Position numbers and translations under genes: made by a program. A stretch of 64,000 nt of DNA from CAZIGK01 sp964538615. Its GTDB lineage: Bacteria; Pseudomonadota; Alphaproteobacteria; Rickettsiales; RI-342. The notes under the pieces are model-generated. The model saw only the letters and a program-made list of their open reading frames with translations, had not been told where the DNA came from and made no database searches. Below, in pieces: positions 56,201 to 63,426 of this stretch (positions are counted from its first letter, which is position 1; the number at the start of each line of letters is the position of its first letter). The stretch lies in NCBI GenBank assembly GCA_964538615.1, contig CAZIGK010000001.1, positions 1 through 64,000 of the forward strand, written 5' to 3'.

Positions 56201-56691
56201 GCCCGGCGGGTTTGGGCTTCTTCCCATAGCATGAAATGCGGGCTGACCCCTGCTTCCAATGGGAACCGTTGCAGCAGGCGTTGGCAAAAGCTGTGAATGG
56301 TTTGGATGGGAAGCCCCTGTGGGTCATCCAACACAGTTAAAAAAAGCCCGCGAGCAAGCAGGCAGGTGCGCTCATCGGGGGGGTGGCCGATGACATCATG
56401 CAGGGCTTTGTGCAACGTTTCATCTGTGGCGGCAGCCCAGTTAGCCAGTGCCCCCTGAAGGCGCTCGGCCATTTCTGCGGCGGCGGCTTTGGTGAAGGTG
56501 AGGCAGAGAATGCGCGCAGGTTCTACCCCGCTGAGCAGCAGGCGCAAGACGCGATCCGTGAGGACTTTGGTTTTCCCCGTGCCCGCTGAGGCCGCCAGCC
56601 AGATGTTCCATTCCGGGTGTGCGGCGGCTTTTTGCGGATCCGTTTGCAGGTGTTCCGGCACGGGTGGATGGTTGTGGGCAGAGGTGGGCAT
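53227..56691 (-). CDS. addA: double-strand break repair helicase-nuclease AddA
   Basis: AddA is the UvrD-like helicase and nuclease subunit of AddAB, which processes broken ends for RecA. The 1154-residue protein has Walker A AASAGTGKTKVLTDRVLRLL, LLVDEAQDTSPEQW, GDRKQSIYGFQGA, VMTVHASKGLQAPIVILPD and YVALTRAEEELYI. The C-terminal RecB-type nuclease shows GNLLHELLHYL, GQVDCMWMERKTLYIIDYKTG (catalytic D and D-x-K). addB, which usually sits directly upstream in alphaproteobacteria, is absent here; instead bfd is divergent from it. Confidence 0.95.
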   Translation of the reverse strand: MPTSAHNHPPVPEHLQTDPQKAAAHPEWNIWLAASAGTGKTKVLTDRVLRLLLSGVEPARILCLTFTKAAAAEMAERLQGALANWAAATDETLHKALHDVIGHPPDERTCLLARGLFLTVLDDPQGLPIQTIHSFCQRLLQRFPLEAGVSPHFMLWEEAQTRRAQRQLLQQLLQSDQPETQQIMAGLLMFLTSEGRFYEHISRMFMAMQSLGSNWLAEGEVERRLSLWQQELGLPTALTTDHVLRDFCADASIPHRSSLIAIAKAWRQDVKTLQAPAEPMLAWLHAPEDERANPQLLEQYQQALLTQTREPRSFERFNWSRQHPEHLEIIYREQQRLRHFLETRQRLSLLQRTRLLMHAARLLGHAYEQMKHQAGALDFSDMIHKTLHLLYRADMADWVLFRLDGGIDHLLVDEAQDTSPEQWQLIQRLTEEFHQHQLADRRRTLFVVGDRKQSIYGFQGASPRHFVDMQQYYQRKIQAAQQAGHRFEAVSMGFSYRSTPPILKLVDATFREETQQQALGDISRHQWKKEQHGGRIELWPLFPKPEKETHWPPPRTYGNLQQDLAWHIADTIRRWLQDTRLLAASGRAVQPGDIMVLFRSRKSMMYRLNSLLAEMGVPVAGADRFRLLEDIAVQDMLALAHWLVQSGDDFHLACLLKSPLFREGQGVTEEQLYQLCANRANQSLWHYLQQQQDNLSQTLTHTLQQWRDWASTHTPLAFYTRLLLQEGGLQRITARLSVAAEVPLQAFLQLTEQAAMEGVEGWMAWLDWLETSAGDIKREMEGKTQVRVMTVHASKGLQAPIVILPDTVFTEQSEKPPFITRLQADDSPLMVWGHSSEERCQWERDAAEMRKAASQQESQRLLYVALTRAEEELYIMGNASGKGTSREGQWYPQLQQAMLHLGAITEPMPSLWPSSSPNEGGEAATTPVKYVFTEPHLAGDTSSHAIAKQPAPSIPLPVSAPAWLHHPVEAEESLRFRSPSRHEESQLQPPLWTSDTNPETASALIGKARGNLLHELLHYLPDLPPSQHAPRALQYLQQQGISMPDATQILQEVQAVLAMPELTAIREGYALREIPIIGTVNGEAFYGQVDCMWMERKTLYIIDYKTGYVSNPSDIPAHYRQQMQHYAQLLHAVWQPDHVQTGILWTRLPTLVWL

Positions 56692-56716
56692 GATGGATTT
56701 CCGGCTATGGTAGGAA

Positions 56717-56755
56717 TGCGAGGCATTCGCAATTTTTTATTGCAAATGCTTCGCA
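56717..56755. promoter_or_regulatory. two iron-type operators upstream of bfd
   Basis: TGCGAGGCATTCGCA (56717-56731) and TGCAAATGCTTCGCA (56741-56755; inverse TGCGAAGCATTTGCA) are each one base from the palindrome TGCGAAGCATTCGCA found before acnA. Their centres are 24 bp apart. The second overlaps the -35 and spacer of the bfd promoter, as a repressor would. Fur is the likeliest regulator, since bfd is Fur-repressed in other bacteria. Confidence 0.6.
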
Positions 56756-56768
56756 AGTTCATTAGGAT
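56740..56768 (+). promoter_or_regulatory. sigma-70-like promoter of bfd
   Basis: TTGCAA (56740-56745), 17-bp spacer, TAGGAT (56763-56768), placing transcription start about 40 bp before the bfd ATG. Confidence 0.5.
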
Positions 56769-56815
56769 TGATTTGCAAGTTCAGGCTAATCTAATGCTTT
56801 CATGGTCGCGCTTCT

Positions 56816-56989
56816 ATGTATATTTGCATTTGTAACGGGATAAAAGAAAAAGACATTACGGCAGGTGCCAATAGTGTCTCCGAAGTATTTAAAAGCCAGA
56901 ACTGTCGGCCGCAGTGTGGTAGCTGCGTGAATTACATTCGGGATGAGTTGCTGCCACGCACACAGGCCAGTGCCAGTGTGCAGGGCTGA
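56816..56989 (+). CDS. bfd: bacterioferritin-associated ferredoxin
   Basis: A 57-residue 2Fe-2S protein that reduces bacterioferritin to release stored iron. It starts MYICICNGIKEKDITAGA, with cysteines C4, C6, C34 and C37 (CxC then CGSC), the same set and near-identical spacing as Bfd of E. coli (4, 6, 38, 41). There is no obvious ribosome site, but the family N-terminus fixes the start. bfr lies 1.1 kb downstream on the same strand, with only the zincin gene between. Confidence 0.88.
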   Translation: MYICICNGIKEKDITAGANSVSEVFKSQNCRPQCGSCVNYIRDELLPRTQASASVQG

Positions 56990-57077
56990 TGCGCGCAGAG
57001 TAACGATAACGCTACGATATCATCAGATTGTCACAAAGAGACAGTACCTTTATCATCTAACCATGATGTGACAGGGC

Positions 57078-57995
57078 ATGAGTGTGCAGACTCTTTCTTA
57101 CAGCAACGATGCATCCATAGACGCGAAGGGGCGCAAAGTTCCCCTGAGTGAACACTATTGGCGGCAGGACTTCGACGCACGTTTAACAGGGAATGCCAAC
57201 TGTGAAGCATTGCTGGAGGCGATACAACGTTTGCAAGATAAAGCCGCCCGCCATGGCATAAGCCATCCTTTTGATGGGCATGTTATTTTTGAGAACAGAT
57301 TTTCGTTCGCTTTTGTCATCCGGCCGGAGCAAAAAGGGTTTTCTCGCTTTTTATCTATAGATTTAGAGGCATTATCCGCGCAATCACCCGCATACACAAC
57401 GGATGAGCTGGAAACATTTTTATGGCACGAGTTTGGGCATTTTATGCAGCCACCGGAAATGATTGCCCGCAAAGATGTACTTCGGGCTCTTGCTAGTGCA
57501 GGCTTGCATATATTGACCTCTTATTGCGACAAATTGGGGAAGCAAGATCCTGCATTGCAGGCATCCTTAAACGTTCTGCAAGAGCAAGATTTTATAGAAG
57601 AGATAGGATTGGGACGTAGGCAGCGGCTGGATGACCTGCTTTCCAGCTTGCCAATCTCCGTAGATGAAGCCGGAGCGATATCGCGTAAAGTCACTACTCT
57701 TGCCGAGCAATATGCAGCCTATCAATTGCTGGAAGGTTTTTTGGAAGCGGAAGCGGATAGCTGGGTTGGAGCCATGGCGGATAATCCCGCAGCATTTGCC
57801 ACCGGTCTGGCAAAAATGCGTGGCGAAAACTTGCCCGCAAAAGCATCCTTCTGGACTAGCCATGAAGTCCTGCCAGCGGGGCGTTATTATGGACATGAGG
57901 ATTCGTTACGGTTGCGCACTGCATTAGTGCAGACGATGACATCTGAGGATAAGGCGGCTGTGTTACAGCGCTATCTTCAACCCAGCAGGATATAA
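57078..57995 (+). CDS. M48-like zincin, cytoplasmic
   Basis: A 305-residue soluble protein with FLWHEFGHFM (HExxH, about 117-121) and FLEAEADSWVGAMAD (E-x-x-x-D, ligand near 223), then a terminal GHEDSLRLRTALV segment where M48 domains have H-P-x-x-x-x-R. Overall it resembles the protein at 2051 in architecture but sequence similarity is low by eye. The substrate is unknown. It lies 88 bp after bfd and 91 bp before bfr on the same strand; a link with iron storage is only suggested by position. Confidence 0.65.
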   Translation: MSVQTLSYSNDASIDAKGRKVPLSEHYWRQDFDARLTGNANCEALLEAIQRLQDKAARHGISHPFDGHVIFENRFSFAFVIRPEQKGFSRFLSIDLEALSAQSPAYTTDELETFLWHEFGHFMQPPEMIARKDVLRALASAGLHILTSYCDKLGKQDPALQASLNVLQEQDFIEEIGLGRRQRLDDLLSSLPISVDEAGAISRKVTTLAEQYAAYQLLEGFLEAEADSWVGAMADNPAAFATGLAKMRGENLPAKASFWTSHEVLPAGRYYGHEDSLRLRTALVQTMTSEDKAAVLQRYLQPSRI

Positions 57996-58086
57996 CCACG
58001 CTTAGGGTATATATTGACAAGCAGTGGAAATTGGTCACAATCGCGGGCGTGTCCCTTCCCTTTCCCTGTAGCATAAGGATGCAGCC

Positions 58087-58575
58087 ATGGCGATTGCCCT
58101 GAATGACGCCGCGAAAAAGCAGATTATTCAGCATTTGAATAAAATTTTGAAAAATGAGCTGACCGCCATTAACCAGTATTTCTTGCATGCGCGGATGTTA
58201 CAGCACCAAGGCTATGCACGGCTTGGTGACAAAGAGTTTCACGAATCCGTGGATGAGATGAAACATGCAGATGAGATTACCAAACGCGTATTATATCTGG
58301 GAGGTATTCCGAACCTTCAGGATTTAGGTCGTCTGCGCATTGGCGAGCATGTGAAAGAAATGATGGAATGTGACCTTGCCATGGAGCAAGGGGCGATTGC
58401 CGATTTGCGCGAGGCCATTGCTGTATGCGAAGAACACCGCGATTTTGTATCCGCTGATTTGCTGCATGCGATTCTGGCTTCAGAGGAAGAGCATCATTTG
58501 TGGTTGTCCCAGCAGTTGCGCGCCATAGAGGATATTGGGGTTGCCAACTATCTTCAAAGCCAGCTTGCTGCATAG
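58087..58575 (+). CDS. bfr: bacterioferritin
   Basis: A 162-residue heme-containing 24-mer ferritin storing iron as ferric mineral. Ferroxidase ligands are in KNELTAINQYF, ESVDEMKHADE and SEEEHHLW, and the methionine of DEMKHAD is the heme ligand. The ending VANYLQSQ is typical. GGATG lies just upstream of ATG 58087. It is followed by apaG after 15 bp. Confidence 0.97.
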   Translation: MAIALNDAAKKQIIQHLNKILKNELTAINQYFLHARMLQHQGYARLGDKEFHESVDEMKHADEITKRVLYLGGIPNLQDLGRLRIGEHVKEMMECDLAMEQGAIADLREAIAVCEEHRDFVSADLLHAILASEEEHHLWLSQQLRAIEDIGVANYLQSQLAA

Positions 58576-58590
58576 AAAGGCCGCAAGGGT

Positions 58591-58986
58591 ATGTATTACG
58601 CCCTGACCCGTTCTATTCGCGTGACAGTGGTGCCGGAATATCTGGCGCAGCAGTCGGATCCGGCGCATATGCATTTTGTGTGGGCGTACCATATCAGCAT
58701 TGAAAATACCGGGCTGGAGACGGTTCAGTTATTGAACCGTTACTGGCGGATTATTGATGGCCATGGCCAGCAGCAGGAAGTGCGCGGCGCTGGCGTGGTA
58801 GGGGAACAGCCCGTACTGGCACCGGGTGAGGCTTTTCGTTACACCAGTGGTGTGCCTTTGCATACATCTTCCGGTATTATGCAGGGGTCTTATGAGTTTA
58901 TTATACCGCAAACCGGGGAGAAATTTGATGTGGAAATACCGGCCTTTTCGCTGGATTCTCCAGCGCAAACCCCTGTTATGAACTGA
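58591..58986 (+). CDS. apaG: ApaG protein
   Basis: A 131-residue beta-sandwich protein of the ApaG/DUF525 family. It shows IRVTVVPEYLAQQSD, YHISIENTG, LLNRYWRIIDGHG, and GVVGEQPVLAPGEAFRYTSG. The biochemical role is not settled; in enterobacteria it is linked to ApaH and divalent cations. Separated from bfr by 15 bp, so probably co-transcribed. Confidence 0.95.
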   Translation: MYYALTRSIRVTVVPEYLAQQSDPAHMHFVWAYHISIENTGLETVQLLNRYWRIIDGHGQQQEVRGAGVVGEQPVLAPGEAFRYTSGVPLHTSSGIMQGSYEFIIPQTGEKFDVEIPAFSLDSPAQTPVMN

Positions 58987-59136
58987 ATGCCGGGGGCTTC
59001 ATGTCGCTATACTGCGTATTGTCTTTGAACGCCCCCTACTCTGGTTCCTCAAGATGACGGTATAAAAAACTATTGGCCGCCATTGAGGGGCGGAGATGTC
59101 CACCCCCTTTTATCTCTTTGTTGCTGAGGTGAAGCT

Positions 59137-60678
59137 ATGATGCATCATACGATTGTTCTGGATGGCGAAAGCCTGACGGTGGAAAACTTGTGGCAGGCGG
59201 CGCGCACCGCACAGACCCCCGGTGCCAATTTGGAGATACGCTTGAGCGAAGGAGCGCAGGCCAACGTTTTGCGTGCTGCCGAGTTTTTGAAGCAGCTAGC
59301 CAATAGCGGGCGTACAGTCTATGGCATTAATACCGGGTTTGGGTATTTCGCCAATACGCGTATTGCCCCAAAAGATATTGAAAAACTACAGCATAACATC
59401 ATTTTATCTCATGCATGTGGTGTGGGTGAAGCCCTGCCCAGAGATTTGGTGATGGGTCTTTGGGTGATTTTGCTGAACTCCATGTGTCGGGGGCATAGGG
59501 GGATTCGGCTGGAGGTCATAGAGGCGATTGTACACAGCCTGAAACATGGGGTATTATCTATTGTGCCGGCGCGGGGAAGTGTTGGGGCTTCCGGTGATTT
59601 GGCACCGACCGCCCATGCGGTGCTGCCCTTACTGGGAGAGGGAATGTGCAGCATGCCGGAGGGAGAAGGGTTTGTGACCCTGCCCGCCACAGAAGCCTTG
59701 CAACGCATTGGTCTTTCCCCGGTGGTCTTGGGAGCGAAAGAGGGATTAAGCCTGATAAATGGCACCCAATTGACCGCTGCTATGGCGGTAAAACTATGGC
59801 ATGAGACGAAGCAACTGGTACAGACGGCAAATTTAACCCTTTCCCTGATGGTGGAAGGGTTGCGTGCAAGCCATGCCTTTTTTGGTGAAAGCATTATTCG
59901 TGAGCAACGGCATCCGGCAACAGCCGCCATTGCAGAGCAGATACGGCTGTGGATACCCGGTAAAACAAGCATCAGCGAAAGCCATAGCGACTGTGGCAGG
60001 GTACAGGATCCGTATTCGGTACGTTGTGCGCCGCAGGTGCATGGAATGGTCTGGCAGGAACTGGAGCAGACGCGCGATATTCTCAACCGGGAAATCAATG
60101 CAACGACGGATAACCCCTGTTTGTTTCCTGCGGAAGAAAGTGTGGTGCATGGGGGCAATTTCCACGCCATTTATCCGGCACGCGTATGCGACCGACTGGC
60201 TGCGGCCATGGCTACACTGGCACAGATTAGTGAGCGGCGTATTCACATGGCGATGAAGCAGGATAAGTCTGGATTGCCAAACTTTTTGATTGCCGAAGGC
60301 GGATTGAACTCTGGTTTTATGATGGCGCAGACCACCGCTGCCGCGTTAGCCAGTGAGTGCAAAACACTGAGTTTTCCTGCATCGGTGGATAGTATTTCCA
60401 CCAATAATGATCAGGAAGATCATGTAAGCATGGGGCCGATTGCCGGATGGAAGGCATTACAGGTGGCGAAAAACCTGCGATATATTTTGGCGATTGAATT
60501 GCTTTCCGCTGCGCAGGCTGTGGATTTGCTGCGTCCATTGCGGACATCTGACCGGTTGGAGGCGGCTATTGCCATTTTGAGGCAGCATCTACCCATGCTG
60601 ACGGAGGACCGGATTTTGGCCACGGATATGGAAATTGCCGCTGAATTGATTGCCAGCGAGGTGTTGCTGTCTGTGTAA
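59137..60678 (+). CDS. hutH: histidine ammonia-lyase
   Basis: Deaminates histidine to urocanate. The 513-residue protein has YGINTGFG and the GSVGASGDLAPTAH segment whose ASG forms the MIO cofactor; LINGTQ and the later QDPYSVRCAPQVHG segment are typical. The other hut genes (hutU, hutI) are not nearby. ATG 59137 has GAGGTGAAGC upstream. Confidence 0.95.
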   Translation: MMHHTIVLDGESLTVENLWQAARTAQTPGANLEIRLSEGAQANVLRAAEFLKQLANSGRTVYGINTGFGYFANTRIAPKDIEKLQHNIILSHACGVGEALPRDLVMGLWVILLNSMCRGHRGIRLEVIEAIVHSLKHGVLSIVPARGSVGASGDLAPTAHAVLPLLGEGMCSMPEGEGFVTLPATEALQRIGLSPVVLGAKEGLSLINGTQLTAAMAVKLWHETKQLVQTANLTLSLMVEGLRASHAFFGESIIREQRHPATAAIAEQIRLWIPGKTSISESHSDCGRVQDPYSVRCAPQVHGMVWQELEQTRDILNREINATTDNPCLFPAEESVVHGGNFHAIYPARVCDRLAAAMATLAQISERRIHMAMKQDKSGLPNFLIAEGGLNSGFMMAQTTAAALASECKTLSFPASVDSISTNNDQEDHVSMGPIAGWKALQVAKNLRYILAIELLSAAQAVDLLRPLRTSDRLEAAIAILRQHLPMLTEDRILATDMEIAAELIASEVLLSV

Positions 60679-60913
60679 TGCCCTCTTAAGGGTACGGAAC
60701 CAGACGTGAGGCAAGCAGTCCGCGCACAGCAGTTACTACGAAAAAATGCGTGGATGCTTGCCGCAGCCCTGAGCCGTGAAGGAGGCTACTGGCGCGACGG
60801 GCATGTTAGGCTTAATCATGATAACGCATTGAATGGGCGGCACACACGATAGTTCTGCGCTTCCGGCTTTCTGGTGTGTTTCAGCACGCTGGAACTTCCC
60901 GTGATGACACGAT
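60679..60913. repeat. intergenic gap with degenerate repeat traces
   Basis: No gene is seen. GAGGCAAGCAGTCCG and GCGTGGATGCTTGCC resemble parts of the duplicated unit at 44787-45046 (GAGGCAAGTAGGCCG, GTGGATGCCTGCC). It may be an old copy of that element. Confidence 0.4.
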
Positions 60914-61366
60914 TTAGAAAGCGAGGTCTTTTTCCTGCGGCATCTCTTTATTCGTGTAGGTTTTTTCACCGATTTGAAACTCAATCAGGTCTTTGGGCTC
61001 ATCCGTGGCGACTTCCGGGGGGGGGAGAATGGTGGTTGCTTCTACGGGAACCGGTGCATGGGATTCAACGGTGTCAATGCCCTGCTCGGTACCGGGATAA
61101 TAATTGACCTGATCTGCCCGCATGACCTTGGTGGTTTTTCCCATGAAGCGATGCTCCTGCCCTTCTTGCGGGACATCGTAACAGTCCACCTGCGCGAGCG
61201 TGCGATAGCAGTAGACTTCTTTGGTGACCAACTCTTGCTGCCGTTTTTCAAAAAAGACCAGCTTGCTGCCAATATGATCCACCGTATTGCCAAAGCTGCG
61301 CGACAGTTGTTTGCAACCTGACGTGAGCAACAGAAGGCAGGCAATGAAGAGGGTGGTATGACGCAA
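60914..61366 (-). CDS. lipoprotein of unknown function
   Basis: A 150-residue lipoprotein: MRHTTLFIACLLLLTSGC ends in a lipobox. The mature part has YCYRTLAQVDCYDVPQEGQEHRF, a pair of cysteines in a Tyr-rich motif I have seen in conserved hypothetical alphaproteobacterial lipoproteins. The only start is TTG at 61364-61366, supported by AGGAG nine bases upstream. The role is unknown. Confidence 0.75.
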   Translation of the reverse strand: MRHTTLFIACLLLLTSGCKQLSRSFGNTVDHIGSKLVFFEKRQQELVTKEVYCYRTLAQVDCYDVPQEGQEHRFMGKTTKVMRADQVNYYPGTEQGIDTVESHAPVPVEATTILPPPEVATDEPKDLIEFQIGEKTYTNKEMPQEKDLAF

Positions 61367-61480
61367 AGGAATAGGCTCCTGCTATGGGTGTTGGGGGTTG
61401 GCAGGAAGCAAGCTCCCTGTGACACCAGCAAGAGGAGCATAATCTATGCCAATAAAAAAACTGCTAATATTTTGGCACTG

Positions 61481-62341
61481 TTACAGGCAATGGCGCAAGC
61501 CTTCCCGATAGCTTGGATAGCGTGGAAACCAGCCAAGTTCTTCTTTGGCTTTCTGGTTAGAGACTCTGCGGCAGCCTTCGTAGAAGCTACGCAGCATGGG
61601 GGAAAGGGTTGCGGGATTGTAATGTTCTTCCGGTGGACAGGGACGTTGCAGCAGTGCCGCAGCGTAGCGCACAACCTCCGCACTGCTGGAGGGCTCGTCA
61701 TCTGCCACATTATAGATGCCAGTGCGCCGTTGCTGCGCGGAACAGGTGATGAGGGTGGCTATATCCAATACATGGGCACGGCTGAACACATGATCTGGTT
61801 TATGGATGCAACGTGCCTGCCCTGTACGTAATTGTTCCAGCGTGTTGCGTCCCGGCCCATAGATGCCACTGATGCGAAAAATAGCGACAGGCAAACCGGA
61901 TTGTTGCCATTGATGTTCGGCCTGAATGCGATACCTCTGGCGGGGTTGTATGCCCAGAAGTTCAGAGGTTTCTGTGACCCACTGCCCTTCCCAGTCACCA
62001 TAGACACCTGTGGTGGAGCAATACCCGACCCATTGCAGGTTGGGGAGCGTTGCCAGATACGCACCCCATTGCCGAAACACCGGGCAGCCTGCGGCATCCG
62101 GCGGAATGGAGATGAAGATGTGGGTCGCCTGTTGTAGCGCATTCAGCCATTGGTGAGAGGGGGGGGCTGTATCAGCGATTGCATCCGAAGCGTGCCATTG
62201 CAATAGCCATTCCCCATGCTGGCAGGCGGTTTCCGCACGGTGGGTGCCGATGATGGTGTAATCTTGCAGGCGCAGAATATCCCCCACATATTGTGCGACA
62301 TAACCATATCCGAAACAAAATAATGTGTTTTTTGCTACCAT
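61481..62341 (-). CDS. NAD-dependent epimerase/SDR-family protein
   Basis: A 286-residue protein of the extended SDR type. CFGYGYVAQYV near the N-terminus replaces the usual GxxGxxG glycine loop (G-Y-G-Y-V-A), STTGVYGDWEG and YRIQAE hold the active-site Ser/Tyr region, and IFRISGIYGPGRNTLE is the substrate lobe. It resembles the YeeZ-like group, whose substrates are unknown. Divergent from the TPR gene. Confidence 0.85.
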   Translation of the reverse strand: MVAKNTLFCFGYGYVAQYVGDILRLQDYTIIGTHRAETACQHGEWLLQWHASDAIADTAPPSHQWLNALQQATHIFISIPPDAAGCPVFRQWGAYLATLPNLQWVGYCSTTGVYGDWEGQWVTETSELLGIQPRQRYRIQAEHQWQQSGLPVAIFRISGIYGPGRNTLEQLRTGQARCIHKPDHVFSRAHVLDIATLITCSAQQRRTGIYNVADDEPSSSAEVVRYAAALLQRPCPPEEHYNPATLSPMLRSFYEGCRRVSNQKAKEELGWFPRYPSYREGLRHCL

Positions 62342-62416
62342 GACTCTTGCCGCTCTGAGGAAAAACGCTTATGCTGAACGCAGTTTTTGGTTCATAAAAA
62401 AATAGGGTTCGCATCC

Positions 62417-63112
62417 ATGCGATATTACAGTCTTCTGACAGTGATTGCAGCTTGTTTTGCAGCAACAACGGTTCTGGCAGAGACCCATGATAAAAATAGT
62501 ATTTTATCTTCCAACCGCTATCTGGATTGCACACAGCAAAGCCGCCATGCGCCGGAGGCTGCCCTTGAAAAGGCGGTGCGCTGGTATGAAGAAAATGAAT
62601 CTCTAAGCGCCCAGCATTGCATTGCCCTTTCCCTTTATGGCATGCGTAATTTCGCCGAGGCTGCGCAAGCGTTGGAAAAAACCGCCCATGCCATTAGCCC
62701 GGAACAGACAGAATTGAAAGCCAACCTGTGGCTACAGGCCGCCAAAGCATGGAATATGGCTAAATTGCCGGAAAAAGCACAGCAACGCCTGAGTGTGGCT
62801 ATTGCCAGTGCGATGGAGCATCAGCAGGATGGCTTGCTAAAACAGCTTTTGCTGGAGCGCAGTCAGATGATTCAGGAAGAGGGGGATATGTTCCGCGCGG
62901 TGCAGGATCTGGATCATATTTTAGCGTTGGAGCCAAGCCATCAGGCCGCACTGGCGGCGCGTGCAAAGCTAATGGATGCACTAGGGCAAAAAGATGCTGC
63001 CAAGCAGGATTATCGTGAACTGGTGCGCCTGAACCCTAACCATACAGAAGCAAACCGCTACCTGCACGCACCCGGAGAGGCACGGGTTGTACCGACGGCG
63101 GCTGTGCGCTAG
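62417..63112 (+). CDS. periplasmic TPR protein
   Basis: A 231-residue protein with a signal peptide (cleavage after VLA) and about four TPR-like helical hairpins, ending with DYRELVRLNPNHTEA. AGGG lies nine bases upstream of ATG 62417, which was chosen over the open frame from 62387. The last 20 residues are disordered. A scaffold role is likely; the partner is unknown. Confidence 0.8.
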   Translation: MRYYSLLTVIAACFAATTVLAETHDKNSILSSNRYLDCTQQSRHAPEAALEKAVRWYEENESLSAQHCIALSLYGMRNFAEAAQALEKTAHAISPEQTELKANLWLQAAKAWNMAKLPEKAQQRLSVAIASAMEHQQDGLLKQLLLERSQMIQEEGDMFRAVQDLDHILALEPSHQAALAARAKLMDALGQKDAAKQDYRELVRLNPNHTEANRYLHAPGEARVVPTAAVR

Positions 63113-63131
63113 CCCATATTGCTTGCCAATG

Positions 63132-63246
63132 AGATAGTGTCGTCACGCGATGTTTAATGGCCTGCAAACGACCTTTTTCTGTGCTTTAGGCGTGCATGTA
63201 TTCTCCATAGATGGAAACGTCCGGTTCTCGAAAACGGCTGTTTTCG
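63132..63246 (-). repeat. interspersed repeat, copy B
   Basis: The reverse complement of this 115-bp block matches copy A (26804-26917). Both have CGAAAACAG followed by TTTTCGAGAACCGGA and the AAACATCGCGTG end. Here the hairpin is CGAAAAC/GTTTTCG. Confidence 0.7.
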
Positions 63247-63316
63247 ATAGATTCTTCCTCTCGTAACGACATAATCTAGACCTGCATTCATGGCTGATGA
63301 TGCGTTTTGCGGGCGA

Positions 63317-63334
63317 ATGTCATAAAAATGTCAT
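63317..63334 (+). promoter_or_regulatory. Pho box upstream of the last gene
   Basis: ATGTCATAAAAATGTCAT is an exact direct repeat of ATGTCAT spaced by AAAA. A -10-like TAGGGT starts 10 bp downstream (63345), the spacing seen in PhoB-activated promoters. Confidence 0.5.
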
Positions 63335-63426
63335 GTCGTTGCGCTAGGGTATGGTAGCATTGCATCATCCTTGGTAAGCTGAACCTTCCGTAGATTTGAT
63401 AACTCCTCAACATTTGATTGCGCGAT

